Origin: Candidatus Gastranaerophilales bacterium
GTDB lineage: Bacteria > Cyanobacteriota > Vampirovibrionia > Gastranaerophilales > Gastranaerophilaceae
Length of the DNA stretch: 64,000 nt
Direction: 5' to 3'
NCBI GenBank assembly: GCA_944325605.1
Contig: CALVAX010000008.1
Span: forward strand, 36,128-100,127
The notes beneath the pieces were generated by a model. The model saw nothing but the letters and a program-made list of their open reading frames with translations, had not been told where the DNA came from and did no database searches. This document shows positions 41,958 through 50,578 of this stretch, one piece after another; within the stretch, counting starts at the first letter, position 1; the number at the start of each line of letters is the position of its first letter. The position numbers were made by a program, and so were the translations under genes.

Positions 41958-43565
41958 TTATGATTTATAAATTTTTTCAATATCGTTTTGCGGATTGGTT
42001 GTTGGAATTATTCCGTATAAATTTTTTAGTGAGCCCTGAATATTTGGATTAATAATATATGAAGGGCATTGCGAAAGAAAAATTTGTCCGGCACCGGCAT
42101 TATGCAGATTAATCATGTTTGAAACTGCTCCGGGGTCGCATTTTGTGAGAAAAAAAGTAAGTCTTTCGCTTGAAATATCAATCTTTTGAAATATTTTGCG
42201 CATAACGCTATAAACTGCAGGAAGGTTATTTACAAGATTTATAAATAATTCATTTTCCCTGTCAGGGTTGTGGTGAGAAAATGTTATTACATAAGTGTCC
42301 GGCTCAAGCAGCCTGTGCAATTTTTTAAAATATTCGTCCTGCGCACCTGAAAAATCTGACATTCCGATAATTATAAGATGTTTAATCTCTTGACTTTTAA
42401 ATCGTTTGCAGATATTATCCAATTTTTCATCAAGTTCATTTTCTCTGTAACCTACTGTAACCGGAGCCATTTCGCGTCCTTTGCTAAACCCTTTTGAATT
42501 TAGTGCAGCTTCAATAAGCGGAGTATAGTCATTATTCTTAATTTGGATTACCCCTTTAGGGGGAATTTCTTCTGCAGAAAATAATTTCCCGCGGTATAGA
42601 TAATCCACATTTGGAAAAGTGTTTTTGGTCAGAAGAATTGCACCCGGAAATGTTGCAAAATCAACAATACAGTTGCTGAAACAGCTTCCGAAATGGCCTT
42701 TCAAGTGTGGAAAATGTCTGAATGCCTTGAATGCATGTGCAATCATAAGGTCAGAATGTGTATATACATCAATTCCGGTATTTTCTGTACTTTTGAGTAT
42801 GTCATATAAATTCAGCAGGTTAGAGCCTGATACAAGTATTGCTTTGCCCTGAGTTGTGGAAAGCGGCACAACAGCAGAGGAAATCTCGCCAAACCTTGCA
42901 CTTTGTGCTTCCGCAAGAAGTATCACAAGATTTATATCATCAGCAGCAAGCTTGTTGGTTATATTTTGCAGTTTTACAGAGGATATGCGTCTGTAATTCA
43001 GGTAATTTAATGCCGTTAAAACATCTTTGTAAGCCGAATCATCAAATTTGTTAAATTCCTTTAGTTTTAGCAAATTTGTACAAATACTCTTTACTGCAAT
43101 AATAAGAATATCTTGAAGAGTCTTTTGCTGCAGAGATATTTTCTTATACTTTTCAAAAAATACTTTCTCTCCGGATTTTATAATTTCATTTAGCGTCATT
43201 TCAGGGTTTAATTTGAAAAATAGCTTGATATCACTGCATTTGATATTATTTTCCGTACAATAATTCAAATATTCTTTTCTTGCATACAGAAGTTTTGAAT
43301 ATATTTTGCTAACAATTTCAAGTAACTGTTCATGGGTATATTCAGGTGTAGATATGAGCGCGGAGATGCTTTCAAGCAAAGTGTCCTTGTTCTCAAAGTA
43401 CGAAATATTATATTCTTCCTGTTTGAGTTCATAAAATGCGAGCTGATGTGTAAACAGCAGAATAACCTCCTGTATTGCTCGTATTTCGGGAGAAACCGCA
43501 CAATTCCCCCTTGCAACGCATTCATTATAGTCATTTCCTGTTAATCTTGATTTGTTAAAAAACAT
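41958..43565 (-). CDS. Hybrid-cluster-protein (prismane) homolog lacking most cluster cysteines
   Basis: A 535-residue protein related to Hcp by its central block: HSDLMIAHAFKAFRHFPHLK, then FATFPGAILLTKNTFPN, and the C-terminal NPNIQGSLKNLYGIIP. Canonical Hcp carries a [4Fe-4S] cluster on four N-terminal Cys and a hybrid Fe-S-O cluster. Here the N-terminus MFFNKSRLTGNDYNECVARG keeps only two Cys; the usual GGCD, ACGKYRF and D-C-G-Q-C-N-D ligand motifs read GMSD, SHHNPDR and a Cys-free segment. Hydroxylamine or nitric oxide reductase activity is therefore doubtful. The ATG at 43565 follows AGGTG. It is coupled to the glutaredoxin gene. Confidence 0.7.
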   Translation of the reverse strand: MFFNKSRLTGNDYNECVARGNCAVSPEIRAIQEVILLFTHQLAFYELKQEEYNISYFENKDTLLESISALISTPEYTHEQLLEIVSKIYSKLLYARKEYLNYCTENNIKCSDIKLFFKLNPEMTLNEIIKSGEKVFFEKYKKISLQQKTLQDILIIAVKSICTNLLKLKEFNKFDDSAYKDVLTALNYLNYRRISSVKLQNITNKLAADDINLVILLAEAQSARFGEISSAVVPLSTTQGKAILVSGSNLLNLYDILKSTENTGIDVYTHSDLMIAHAFKAFRHFPHLKGHFGSCFSNCIVDFATFPGAILLTKNTFPNVDYLYRGKLFSAEEIPPKGVIQIKNNDYTPLIEAALNSKGFSKGREMAPVTVGYRENELDEKLDNICKRFKSQEIKHLIIIGMSDFSGAQDEYFKKLHRLLEPDTYVITFSHHNPDRENELFINLVNNLPAVYSVMRKIFQKIDISSERLTFFLTKCDPGAVSNMINLHNAGAGQIFLSQCPSYIINPNIQGSLKNLYGIIPTTNPQNDIEKIYKS

Positions 43566-43566
43566 A

Positions 43567-43803
43567 TTACACCTGTTCACTGTTTTCAAAGTATTCTATA
43601 ATCTCATCTGACTCATACATTTTTACATTCTTTTCTCTGTCATAAAGAAACGGAACCTGTGATTTTCCGCCGATTTTTTGAAGATTATCATAATTTTCTG
43701 GCTCTGATACATCTAATTTTTTGTAAGTTATATTGTTTTTATTCAGAAATTCCATAACTTTTTTGCAGTATGGACAGGATTCAAGTATATACAATTCAGG
43801 CAT
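43567..43803 (-). CDS. Glutaredoxin-like protein
   Basis: A 78-residue thioredoxin-fold protein with the dithiol motif C-P-Y-C in YILESCPYCKKVMEFL, the cis-Pro in SQVPFLYD and a closing helix MYESDEIIEYF. It reduces disulfides or glutathionylated thiols. The ATG at 43803 follows AAGGAG by six bases. Its stop lies two bases before the start of the hybrid-cluster-like gene, so they form an operon and may act in one redox process. Confidence 0.85.
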   Translation of the reverse strand: MPELYILESCPYCKKVMEFLNKNNITYKKLDVSEPENYDNLQKIGGKSQVPFLYDREKNVKMYESDEIIEYFENSEQV

Positions 43804-43874
43804 TTTGCTCTCCTTATTCATATATAATTTAAAGCGGTTAAGAAAAATTTTTATTCGCCGGATGTTTTACCTGT

Positions 43875-43902
43875 TTGCATATATATAATTTTGTAATAAA
43901 AT
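43875..43902 (+). promoter_or_regulatory. Promoter placed for a leaderless transcript
   Basis: TTGCAT (43875-43880), 16 bases, TAAAAT (43897-43902), seven bases before the ATG at 43910. No ribosome binding site is present. Confidence 0.5.
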
Positions 43903-43909
43903 AGAAATT

Positions 43910-45034
43910 ATGGAGAGAAAGAATATACTTGTTGTTTTCGGAACCAGACCGGAGGTAATAAAGCTCGCACCGGTTATATTGCAATTGAAACAGCATCCGG
44001 AATTATATAATGTAATCGTATGCAACACTGAACAGCAAAAAGAGCTTTCTAATCAAACGCTTTCTTACTTTCATTTAAAGGCAGATATAAACCTTGATTG
44101 TATGAAGCCGAATCAGTCGCTTCTTGAGGTTCAGACAAGAATATTGACAGCATTAAACGGTGTTTTTGCTTCTAATAAAATAGATGCAACTATTGTACAG
44201 GGAGACACAATGACTGTTTTATGCGCTGCCCTTGCAAGTTTTTATAATAAGATACCGGTGTTCCATGTTGAGGCCGGCTTAAGGTCTTATGATATTTACG
44301 AACCTTTTCCGGAAGAAGTAATGCGGCAAATGGCCTCAAGAGTTACCGCACTTAATTTTGCACCTACAGAAAAAAACAAAGCGGCACTTCTGAAAGAAAA
44401 TATTTCTGAAAAAACGATTTTTGTGACTGGAAATACAGTAATTGACGCACTTTTCTGCCTTTCTGAAGAAACTCTCTCTCAAAGCAGAGCATTCTTTAGT
44501 GGAAAAGGCATTGAAATTAATGACAGGCTTGTTCTAATTACCGCTCACAGACGGGAAAATCACGGAGAAAGAATTGACAGAATTCTTGATGCCGTTGAAT
44601 TCCTTGTTAAAAAGTATGCGGATCATACTTTTGTGATTCCTGTGCACCCTAATCCGAATGTTAAGGACAAAATTAACGGACGTCTTGCGGAATATTCAAA
44701 TGTAAAATTACTTTCACCGCTTGATTATCCTAATCTTGTTTATTTGATGAAAAATGCAAAGCTTATTCTGACTGATTCCGGCGGAATACAGGAAGAAGCG
44801 CCCTCTTTCGGCTGCCCGACGCTTGTTATGCGCTATGAAACCGAACGTCAGGAAGGAATTGACGCTGGGGTTTCAGTTCTTGTAGGGGCTGATTATGATA
44901 AAATAATTTCCTGCAGTGAAAGTATTCTTTCAAAAGACTTCAATGATACAAGATTAAAAGCTGTAAATCCTTATGGGGATGGCAATGCTTCCGAAAAAAT
45001 CGAAAAGATTATAAAAGAGTATTTCTCTATATAG
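43910..45034 (+). CDS. wecB: UDP-N-acetylglucosamine 2-epimerase (non-hydrolysing)
   Basis: A 374-residue GT-B-fold epimerase making UDP-ManNAc from UDP-GlcNAc for surface polysaccharides. Motifs: VFGTRPEVIKLAPVI, VQGDTMTVL, HVEAGLRSYDIYEPFPEE (catalytic Glu and Asp), TAHRRENHGERI (catalytic His) and LTDSGGIQEEAPSFG for UDP binding. UDP-ManNAc would serve secondary cell wall polymer synthesis, consistent with csaB in the window. Apparently translated from a leaderless mRNA. Confidence 0.95.
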   Translation: MERKNILVVFGTRPEVIKLAPVILQLKQHPELYNVIVCNTEQQKELSNQTLSYFHLKADINLDCMKPNQSLLEVQTRILTALNGVFASNKIDATIVQGDTMTVLCAALASFYNKIPVFHVEAGLRSYDIYEPFPEEVMRQMASRVTALNFAPTEKNKAALLKENISEKTIFVTGNTVIDALFCLSEETLSQSRAFFSGKGIEINDRLVLITAHRRENHGERIDRILDAVEFLVKKYADHTFVIPVHPNPNVKDKINGRLAEYSNVKLLSPLDYPNLVYLMKNAKLILTDSGGIQEEAPSFGCPTLVMRYETERQEGIDAGVSVLVGADYDKIISCSESILSKDFNDTRLKAVNPYGDGNASEKIEKIIKEYFSI

Positions 45035-45035
45035 C

Positions 45036-45075
45036 AAATCACAGCTTGCGCAGAGAGGCAAAAACTGTGATTTTT
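45036..45075 (+). terminator. Terminator after wecB
   Basis: AAATCACAG (45036-45044) pairs with CTGTGATTT (45065-45073) with further T. The loop is long (20 bases). Confidence 0.65.
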
Positions 45076-45101
45076 AAATTTTAATTGTGAAAATACATCT
45101 A

Positions 45102-45758
45102 TTATTTCATAGACATTTTTTGCAGGTTTCTAATTGTCTTAGCATGCTTTGAAAGGTTTGCAATTCTTGCTTTTGCAAGTCTTTCTTTAATTTTGTTATC
45201 AATTTTTGCTGATGTAATAATATCTGATTTATATTCCTTGTAAAATTTAATTTCACGTTCAGTAAGATCATTTTTAAACGTTTCTTTTGCATCGTTTTCA
45301 ACCGATTTTTTGAAACTGCCGGTGGTTAAGCAAATTATCAGAAACGCTGCAGCAATCCAGCTTATATGTTTTTTGGTTATTCCCTCGCTTACAACTACAG
45401 GCGGCGAAGCAGGAGTGTCAAATATAATATCTGCCTTTTCCGCATCAGGGGCCTGAATGTAAATATTGACCCCGTTATTTGGGGTGTTTTCGACAACAAC
45501 ATTGTCTATTGTATTAGTGTTGATATATTTCGTATCCATATTCAATGAAGTTGAAATATTTTTTAACTCTAACAGCAGTGTACCATCCTCCTGAACGGTT
45601 TTCTTGATATTAGCAACTCTGTCTGAACGTAAAATTATGTTGTATGCACCGGACGAAGTTCCTTCAATTATAACAGAATTCAGACTGTTATCAGATGCAT
45701 ATGCTGCTGAAGTAATTAAAGTGACTAATAACACAAAATTAATTAACAGTTTTTTCAT
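45102..45758 (-). CDS. Secreted/membrane protein with AMIN-like domain
   Basis: A 218-residue protein with a Sec signal peptide (MKKLLINFVLLVTLITSAAYA). A beta-rich domain of about 100 residues resembles the AMIN fold in spacing (LRSDRVANIKKTVQEDGTLL and VVVENTPNNGVNIYIQAP). A single membrane helix (WIAAAFLIICLTTG) and a basic cytoplasmic tail of about 65 residues follow. AMIN domains bind peptidoglycan and target division or type IV pilus complexes. The match is by pattern only and is tentative. GAGGAAAT precedes the ATG. It is monocistronic. Confidence 0.55.
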   Translation of the reverse strand: MKKLLINFVLLVTLITSAAYASDNSLNSVIIEGTSSGAYNIILRSDRVANIKKTVQEDGTLLLELKNISTSLNMDTKYINTNTIDNVVVENTPNNGVNIYIQAPDAEKADIIFDTPASPPVVVSEGITKKHISWIAAAFLIICLTTGSFKKSVENDAKETFKNDLTEREIKFYKEYKSDIITSAKIDNKIKERLAKARIANLSKHAKTIRNLQKMSMK

Positions 45759-45970
45759 ATTTCCTCAATATTTCCCAAATCTGTTTTTACATTTTAAGAA
45801 TAGAACGTTTAAGATCAAATGACATCAACCATTAGGCCGGATTATCTCAATCTGTGGATTTATATTGTCAGACAATTTATGTAAACAAATGTTACAAAAA
45901 ACATCCATGCTGAAAAAACTTAAATTTAAAATTTTTTATATAAGTACCACGAGGCTTAAAGGAGTAAAAA

Positions 45971-46339
45971 ATGACAAACAATATTTTTGCACGTACTTCA
46001 CAACAGCAAGCAGCAGCACCTGCTATCAAAGCAAAACAGAATGAAACAGCAGAAACTGCAGGTTCTTTAGCATTAAAGTCTGAAAAAAGTTATCTTGCAA
46101 TGAATTCTTACGATACTATTATTTTTAATACACCACATACAGTAAATGTAGATTATTCAAACTATGCAGGCAGTGAATTCAACACAGCATCCGAATCAGG
46201 ATTTTTGAGCAGTTTTGCAAATGCAGTTGCCGTTATCGGAACTGACTGCTCCGGCGGATTTGTTGGAGCAAGTGCAGGCGGCGGCGCCGTAAGTTCAGGA
46301 TCCTGCGGCGGAGGCGGTGGCTTTACCTCATTTGTGTAA
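45971..46339 (+). CDS. Small glycine/serine-rich protein with Cys in the tail
   Basis: A 122-residue protein with a good AAAGGAG site. The first 55 residues are Ala/Gln/Glu/Lys-rich, a middle segment reads DTIIFNTPHTVNVDYSNYAG, and the last 45 residues are Gly/Ser/Ala-rich with two Cys (TDCSGGFVGASAGGG and GSCGGGGGFTSFV). There is no Sec signal. The leader-like N-terminus plus glycine- and cysteine-rich tail could suggest a modified peptide precursor, but no maturation enzyme is nearby. It may also be a structural exported protein like the glycine-rich genes at 5888-7717. A strong terminator follows. Confidence 0.65.
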   Translation: MTNNIFARTSQQQAAAPAIKAKQNETAETAGSLALKSEKSYLAMNSYDTIIFNTPHTVNVDYSNYAGSEFNTASESGFLSSFANAVAVIGTDCSGGFVGASAGGGAVSSGSCGGGGGFTSFV

Positions 46340-46396
46340 GATATAGAGAAAAGAAAAAAGGTTTTATAATCAGAGAAAAATAAAGAAAAATAATTT

Positions 46397-46424
46397 AAGA
46401 CGACGATTTCAAGTCGTCTTTTTT
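46397..46424 (+). terminator. Rho-independent terminator
   Basis: AAGACGAC (46397-46404) and GTCGTCTT (46413-46420) with an eight-base loop and a T tract. It ends the glycine-rich gene. Confidence 0.9.
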
Positions 46425-46441
46425 ATTGTAAATATAATTAT

Positions 46442-46696
46442 ATGGATAAGAAGTATTACGTTTATATTCTTCAAACTGTTGATAATACGCTTTATTGCGG
46501 CTTTACAGACGATGTTGAAAAGAGATTTGAGGCTCATAAAAACGGTGAAGGTGCAAAATACACACGCTCGCACAAACCTCTTAAGATAGTTTATACACAA
46601 CGTTATGAAACAAAATCAGAAGCTATGAAGGAAGAATATCGTATAAAAAAGCTCTCCAGACAGGATAAAATTAAATTGATTAACGGAACCTGCTGA
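46442..46696 (+). CDS. GIY-YIG nuclease-superfamily protein (UPF0213/YhbQ-like)
   Basis: An 84-residue single-domain protein: YYVYILQTVDNTLYCGFTDD, where Y-V-Y and Y-C-G are the GIY-YIG strands, then the catalytic-type Arg in EKRFEAHKNG and Glu in SEAMKEEYRIKKL. It resembles YhbQ/UPF0213 proteins, thought to act on DNA damage intermediates, more than homing or UvrC enzymes. The ATG has no clear ribosome binding site. It is independent of its neighbours. Confidence 0.85.
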   Translation: MDKKYYVYILQTVDNTLYCGFTDDVEKRFEAHKNGEGAKYTRSHKPLKIVYTQRYETKSEAMKEEYRIKKLSRQDKIKLINGTC

Positions 46697-46760
46697 GGTT
46701 GGGAATAATATACAAGTCTAAATATGCATAATACTGTCATGCAGAACTTGTATTTGCATC

Positions 46761-46798
46761 TCAAAACTACGAGACCCTGAAACGAATTCAGGATGACA
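46761..46798. repeat. Degenerate copy of the dispersed inverted repeat, copy 3
   Basis: TCAAAACTACG (46761-46771) is identical to the edge of copies 1 and 2. It is followed by a decayed unit ending in TTCAGGATGACA. It fills the intergenic space after the GIY-YIG gene. Confidence 0.5.
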
Positions 46799-46841
46799 AA
46801 TTTAGCCATTTTTAGCGACTTACTGTATAAGTCCCCTGAGG

Positions 46842-48272
46842 TTACTCTTGCGCAGGCTCATCTTCCGGTGTATTTGTCGGGTTTGACTGCTGATTATTTA
46901 AACTTTCTTGTTCTTTTTCCTGTTTTTTCTTTTCGCGTGCAAGCTGGCGCGCTTTTGCCTTCGCTTCTTTTTCAAGCCGCTTCTGCTTTGCTTTTTCCAG
47001 CGCTTCATCAATTTTTTCTACAGCATCGTTGGTTGACGTTGAACCTTCTATTTTTTCTTTTATTTTATCATTCTTAAGTTCTATCTTTAATTCGTTGTCT
47101 AATTCTTTGACTTTTTGCTTATATTCATCTTCAAGTGCTTTGATTTTTGCTTTTTCTTCCTTTTCTCTGGCTTTTTCTTCCTGTTTTTCAACATATTTTT
47201 GATGCTTTTCCTCTTTTTCAAGAATATACGGAGCAACAACACCTGAACGAATCATTTTAACGCCGTTCATGCTGATTTGAACCTTATTTTTAGGATCAAG
47301 TGAAAGCAATAAAGCTCTTTCTCCTTTAGAATCAATGCTCCAGTTTCCTAAAAATACAGGCACGGCTCCTGTGTAAGCAAAAGCGGAAACAACAATTCTG
47401 TCCGGATTTTGAACTTCAAATCCAAGAGGATAGATGTCCCATCTTACATCATTAAGATTCAGATATTTGTATTCCTGCCAGTAATAAACAATTGCATCCC
47501 GTATTTCGTTGAGCTTGTAGGAGGTATGCGTGGAGAAATCATAAACAATTGCATTTGTCTGCCAGATACCGTCGCTGCTGCTTCCTATTTTTTCCTTTAC
47601 AAGCAGTTTTGTTCCGTCTAAATTAAAATCCACCGGCGTAAGTGTTCTGTAAATACCGTATTCTTCAGTAACTTTTCCGGTTGAAAGGATAGGGTCAGGC
47701 TCTCTGTGCATTACATTAGCTTTTTTTATTCTTGTAAGAGCGTTTCCTTTTTGTTCAAGCGGAATTACAAAAAGGTCGCAGGCAACAACATTTTCTTTAT
47801 AATAGTAATAAATTGAAGGATACACAAGAATTGAATAGTCAGGAGAAACAATTCCCTGCGCATTCTGCTGTCTGCGCTTTTTAAAATCACCGGTAAGAGA
47901 AATTTCCGGACTTCCCGGGGGATTGTTATATCTGACAAGTTCATAGTCGTAAACAGGTACATACTTCATATCCGAAGGTTTTTCGGGTTTAGGAATAGGT
48001 ATTTCTTCAAGTGCTTTGTCTTTAGGTGCAGAAAGCATTTCATATTCTTCTACCGTCATAAACGGATTTTGATGAATCTCAAGCTTTTTGCGGCCGTATT
48101 CTTCTTTCAAATCCTCTTTCTTTACCTTATTAAGATATTTAGCCTGTTCTTCCGTTGAGTTTCCTGAAGATGAACTCCAGGGTACAGATACATCAATATC
48201 CGGCAAAGAAAAAGCATTAGCCGATGCAGAAGATAATAATAAACAAAAAATCAATAAAGTTTTTTTCAACAT
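46842..48272 (-). CDS. Secreted protein with propeller-like N-domain and Lys/Glu coiled coil
   Basis: A 476-residue protein starting with a Sec signal peptide (MLKKTLLIFCLLLSSASANA). Residues ~90-310 are beta-rich with repeated S-P-D-Y-S, N-L-D-G-T-K and D-S-K-G-E-R turns, reminiscent of TolB/WD-like propeller blades. Residues ~330-476 are an extreme Lys/Glu/Arg/Gln coiled coil ending in a Pro/Asn/Glu tail. The start ATG at 48272 overlaps the response regulator stop region; an in-frame TTG lies three codons upstream. It is co-transcribed with the two-component genes, so it may belong to the output or sensing of that system. No family is recognised with confidence. Confidence 0.65.
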   Translation of the reverse strand: MLKKTLLIFCLLLSSASANAFSLPDIDVSVPWSSSSGNSTEEQAKYLNKVKKEDLKEEYGRKKLEIHQNPFMTVEEYEMLSAPKDKALEEIPIPKPEKPSDMKYVPVYDYELVRYNNPPGSPEISLTGDFKKRRQQNAQGIVSPDYSILVYPSIYYYYKENVVACDLFVIPLEQKGNALTRIKKANVMHREPDPILSTGKVTEEYGIYRTLTPVDFNLDGTKLLVKEKIGSSSDGIWQTNAIVYDFSTHTSYKLNEIRDAIVYYWQEYKYLNLNDVRWDIYPLGFEVQNPDRIVVSAFAYTGAVPVFLGNWSIDSKGERALLLSLDPKNKVQISMNGVKMIRSGVVAPYILEKEEKHQKYVEKQEEKAREKEEKAKIKALEDEYKQKVKELDNELKIELKNDKIKEKIEGSTSTNDAVEKIDEALEKAKQKRLEKEAKAKARQLAREKKKQEKEQESLNNQQSNPTNTPEDEPAQE

Positions 48273-48273
48273 T

Positions 48274-48939
48274 TTAAACAAGGCCTTCTTTCATTGCCAT
48301 TGCAATCGCTTTGGCACGTGAACCTACATAGAGTTTTTGAAGTATGCTGTGAACGTGGGTTTTGGTAGTTGAAATAGTGATTACGAGCTTATCAGCAATC
48401 TGCGGGTTTGTAAGCCCGTCAACAATTAAAGCCAGAACTTCCATCTCTCTTTCTGTTAATCCGTAAAGATTTTTGCCGAGTTTATAATTTATTTCACCAC
48501 GTCTTTGTTGTGTTTGTGTGTTTTTTCTGACATTTGTAAGCACTACTTTCGCAATAGCAGGATCAAGCCAGCCTGCGCCTTCACTTACTGCAAGCACCGC
48601 CGAAACCGTCTGCTCTGAGGTTGCACCTTTTGTAATATAACCGTCCGCACCTGCCTGAAATGAATCAAAAATGTCATCTTCATCTTCACGCGAAGTGTAC
48701 ATCAAAACTTTGATACGGGAATTTTCAAGTTTAATTTTTTTAGTAGCTTCAATCCCGTCAATAGTCGGAAGCCCTATGTCCATAATAACTACATCGGGAA
48801 CCAATTTTAATGCTTTATCCACACCTTCCTGACCATCTGAAGCCATATCTGCAATTTCAATGTTGGGATTCTTGCTTAAGATTACAGAAAGCCCCATTCT
48901 TGCCATGTCGTGATCTTCAACAATCAATACCCTAACCAT
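48274..48939 (-). CDS. NarL/LuxR-family response regulator
   Basis: A 221-residue regulator. The receiver domain (1-120) has the acidic pair VEDHD, phospho-acceptor Asp54 in VIMDIGLPTIDG, Thr in MYTSREDED and the conserved Lys in YITKGA. The LuxR-type DNA-binding domain (about 153-215) has LTEREMEVLALIVDGLTNPQ and STTKTHVHSILQKL. It overlaps the kinase gene by eight bases. It should be the partner of that kinase; targets are unknown. Confidence 0.93.
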   Translation of the reverse strand: MVRVLIVEDHDMARMGLSVILSKNPNIEIADMASDGQEGVDKALKLVPDVVIMDIGLPTIDGIEATKKIKLENSRIKVLMYTSREDEDDIFDSFQAGADGYITKGATSEQTVSAVLAVSEGAGWLDPAIAKVVLTNVRKNTQTQQRRGEINYKLGKNLYGLTEREMEVLALIVDGLTNPQIADKLVITISTTKTHVHSILQKLYVGSRAKAIAMAMKEGLV

Positions 48940-50518
48940 TTACAACCTGTCTTTCTTCATTAGATTTTACAACATCAGTGAGAAGGAAGGTAAACTCGCT
49001 TCCTTTGTTAATTTTGCTTTCAACCCAGATTTTGCCGCCGTGGGCTTCAATAATCTGACGCGAAAGGTATAATCCAAGTCCAGTTCCTGTTGAACGTTTG
49101 CGGCTTGTTCCCTGTGAAAATCTTGTAAATAACTGCGGAATATCATTTTTGGGAATTCCGTTGCCGTTATCTTCTACAGAGAAAATCAAATCGCCCGACT
49201 GAGCTTTTAATATAACTTTGATATGACCTTCTTTATTTGTGTAATTGACCGCATTCCCGCAAAGATTTGTGATTACGCGTTTAAGCTCGGCTTTGTCTGC
49301 TGAAATCTCAAGTTTATCGTCAAAATTACATTCAAATTCAATATTAATATTTTTGTTCTGCGCAAGCGGCATAAGTTCTTCTATACACTGTTCAACAAGA
49401 GTGCGCGGTGCAAATACAGTTTTGCACAGTTCAAGTTTTCCGCTGTCAAATCTATAAACCTCTAAAAGCGCATTAACTAACCCAAGTAAATCTTCATTGC
49501 TCTGGAGCATTGTAGAAAGCAAAACCTTTTGTTTTTCATCTAACTCGCCAAGCGACCCATCAAGGAAGAATTTAAGAGTCTGAATTGCTGCAAGAAGCGG
49601 GGTTCTTAAATCATGCGTTAATGTCGCAATAAAATCATCCCTGAGGCGTTCTGTTTCTTTTTGGGATGTAACATCTCTTATTACACCGACATATTTCTCC
49701 GGCAAACTCTGGTCTTCATCTTTAATAGCTGCAAGGTTTATCTCAACCGGAGTATGCGCTCCGCTGAGAGAATTTACAATATGACAGTCTTTAAGAAGAA
49801 TTTCGGAATTATCCGCGCAAAGCCCGAAGAGTCCGCTGTTATCTGAAATCATATCTTTTTTACAGCCTTTAACAATCTGTGTAAATGTTCTATTCAAAAT
49901 TGCGCTGATATCAACACCTGTCATGTTTTCGCAGGCAGGATTTATTTGTTCAATTCTTCCGTCTTTATCAAGAATGATGATACCGTCCGCACAATGATTG
50001 ATAATGCCGCTCAGTTTCTGATTTGCCTGTGAAAGATCATGCGTTCTTTCAGCAACAAGTCTTTCTAAGTCGGTAGAATAAATTTCAAGCTGCTTTTTTG
50101 CTTCTTCAAGCTCGGCAATTTTTTCTCTTAAATCGCCAAGCAGATGACTTCTCTCAACACCGTTTCTGATATTCATCAATAAATCGTCATTATCCCACGG
50201 TTTTTCGATATATTTGTAAAGCCCGATTTCGTTAATCGCGCGGATTGCGTTTTCCTTATCGGCATATCCTGTCAAAAGAATCATACTTGTTTCGGGGTAC
50301 ATTGCCTTTGCTTCGCGTAAAAATTCAAGCCCGTTCATTTCCGGCATCAAAAAGTCGGAAATAATTAAATCCGGAGCCTCTTTTTGCATATATTCAAGCG
50401 CTTCTGCAGGAGAATTAAAGAAAGCACCTCCTTTAATTCCTTCTACTGCAAAGAGTGTGCGGAACGCCGAGGTAACCATTTTTTCATCATCAACTACTAT
50501 TATTCTGGCATTTTCCAT
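48932..50518 (-). CDS. Hybrid sensor kinase: receiver-PAS-HisKA-HATPase
   Basis: A 528-residue soluble kinase. An N-terminal receiver domain (Asp55 in LIISDFLMPEMNG, Lys in YKYIEKPWDN) is followed by a coiled coil (125-165) and a PAS domain (about 166-285, NHCADGIIILDKDGRIEQIN). HisKA follows with phospho-acceptor His302 in IATLTHDLRTPLLA, then a HATPase domain with VEDNGNGIP and STGTGLGLYLSRQI. There is no membrane segment, so the signal is internal or arrives by phosphotransfer to the receiver. It forms an operon with the LuxR-type regulator and the secreted coiled-coil protein. Confidence 0.93.
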   Translation of the reverse strand: MENARIIVVDDEKMVTSAFRTLFAVEGIKGGAFFNSPAEALEYMQKEAPDLIISDFLMPEMNGLEFLREAKAMYPETSMILLTGYADKENAIRAINEIGLYKYIEKPWDNDDLLMNIRNGVERSHLLGDLREKIAELEEAKKQLEIYSTDLERLVAERTHDLSQANQKLSGIINHCADGIIILDKDGRIEQINPACENMTGVDISAILNRTFTQIVKGCKKDMISDNSGLFGLCADNSEILLKDCHIVNSLSGAHTPVEINLAAIKDEDQSLPEKYVGVIRDVTSQKETERLRDDFIATLTHDLRTPLLAAIQTLKFFLDGSLGELDEKQKVLLSTMLQSNEDLLGLVNALLEVYRFDSGKLELCKTVFAPRTLVEQCIEELMPLAQNKNINIEFECNFDDKLEISADKAELKRVITNLCGNAVNYTNKEGHIKVILKAQSGDLIFSVEDNGNGIPKNDIPQLFTRFSQGTSRKRSTGTGLGLYLSRQIIEAHGGKIWVESKINKGSEFTFLLTDVVKSNEERQVVNG

Positions 50519-50578
50519 AACATAAATATAATAAAATATTTTACTGTTTCAGACAAATTGTTTACAAATTCGCAATAA

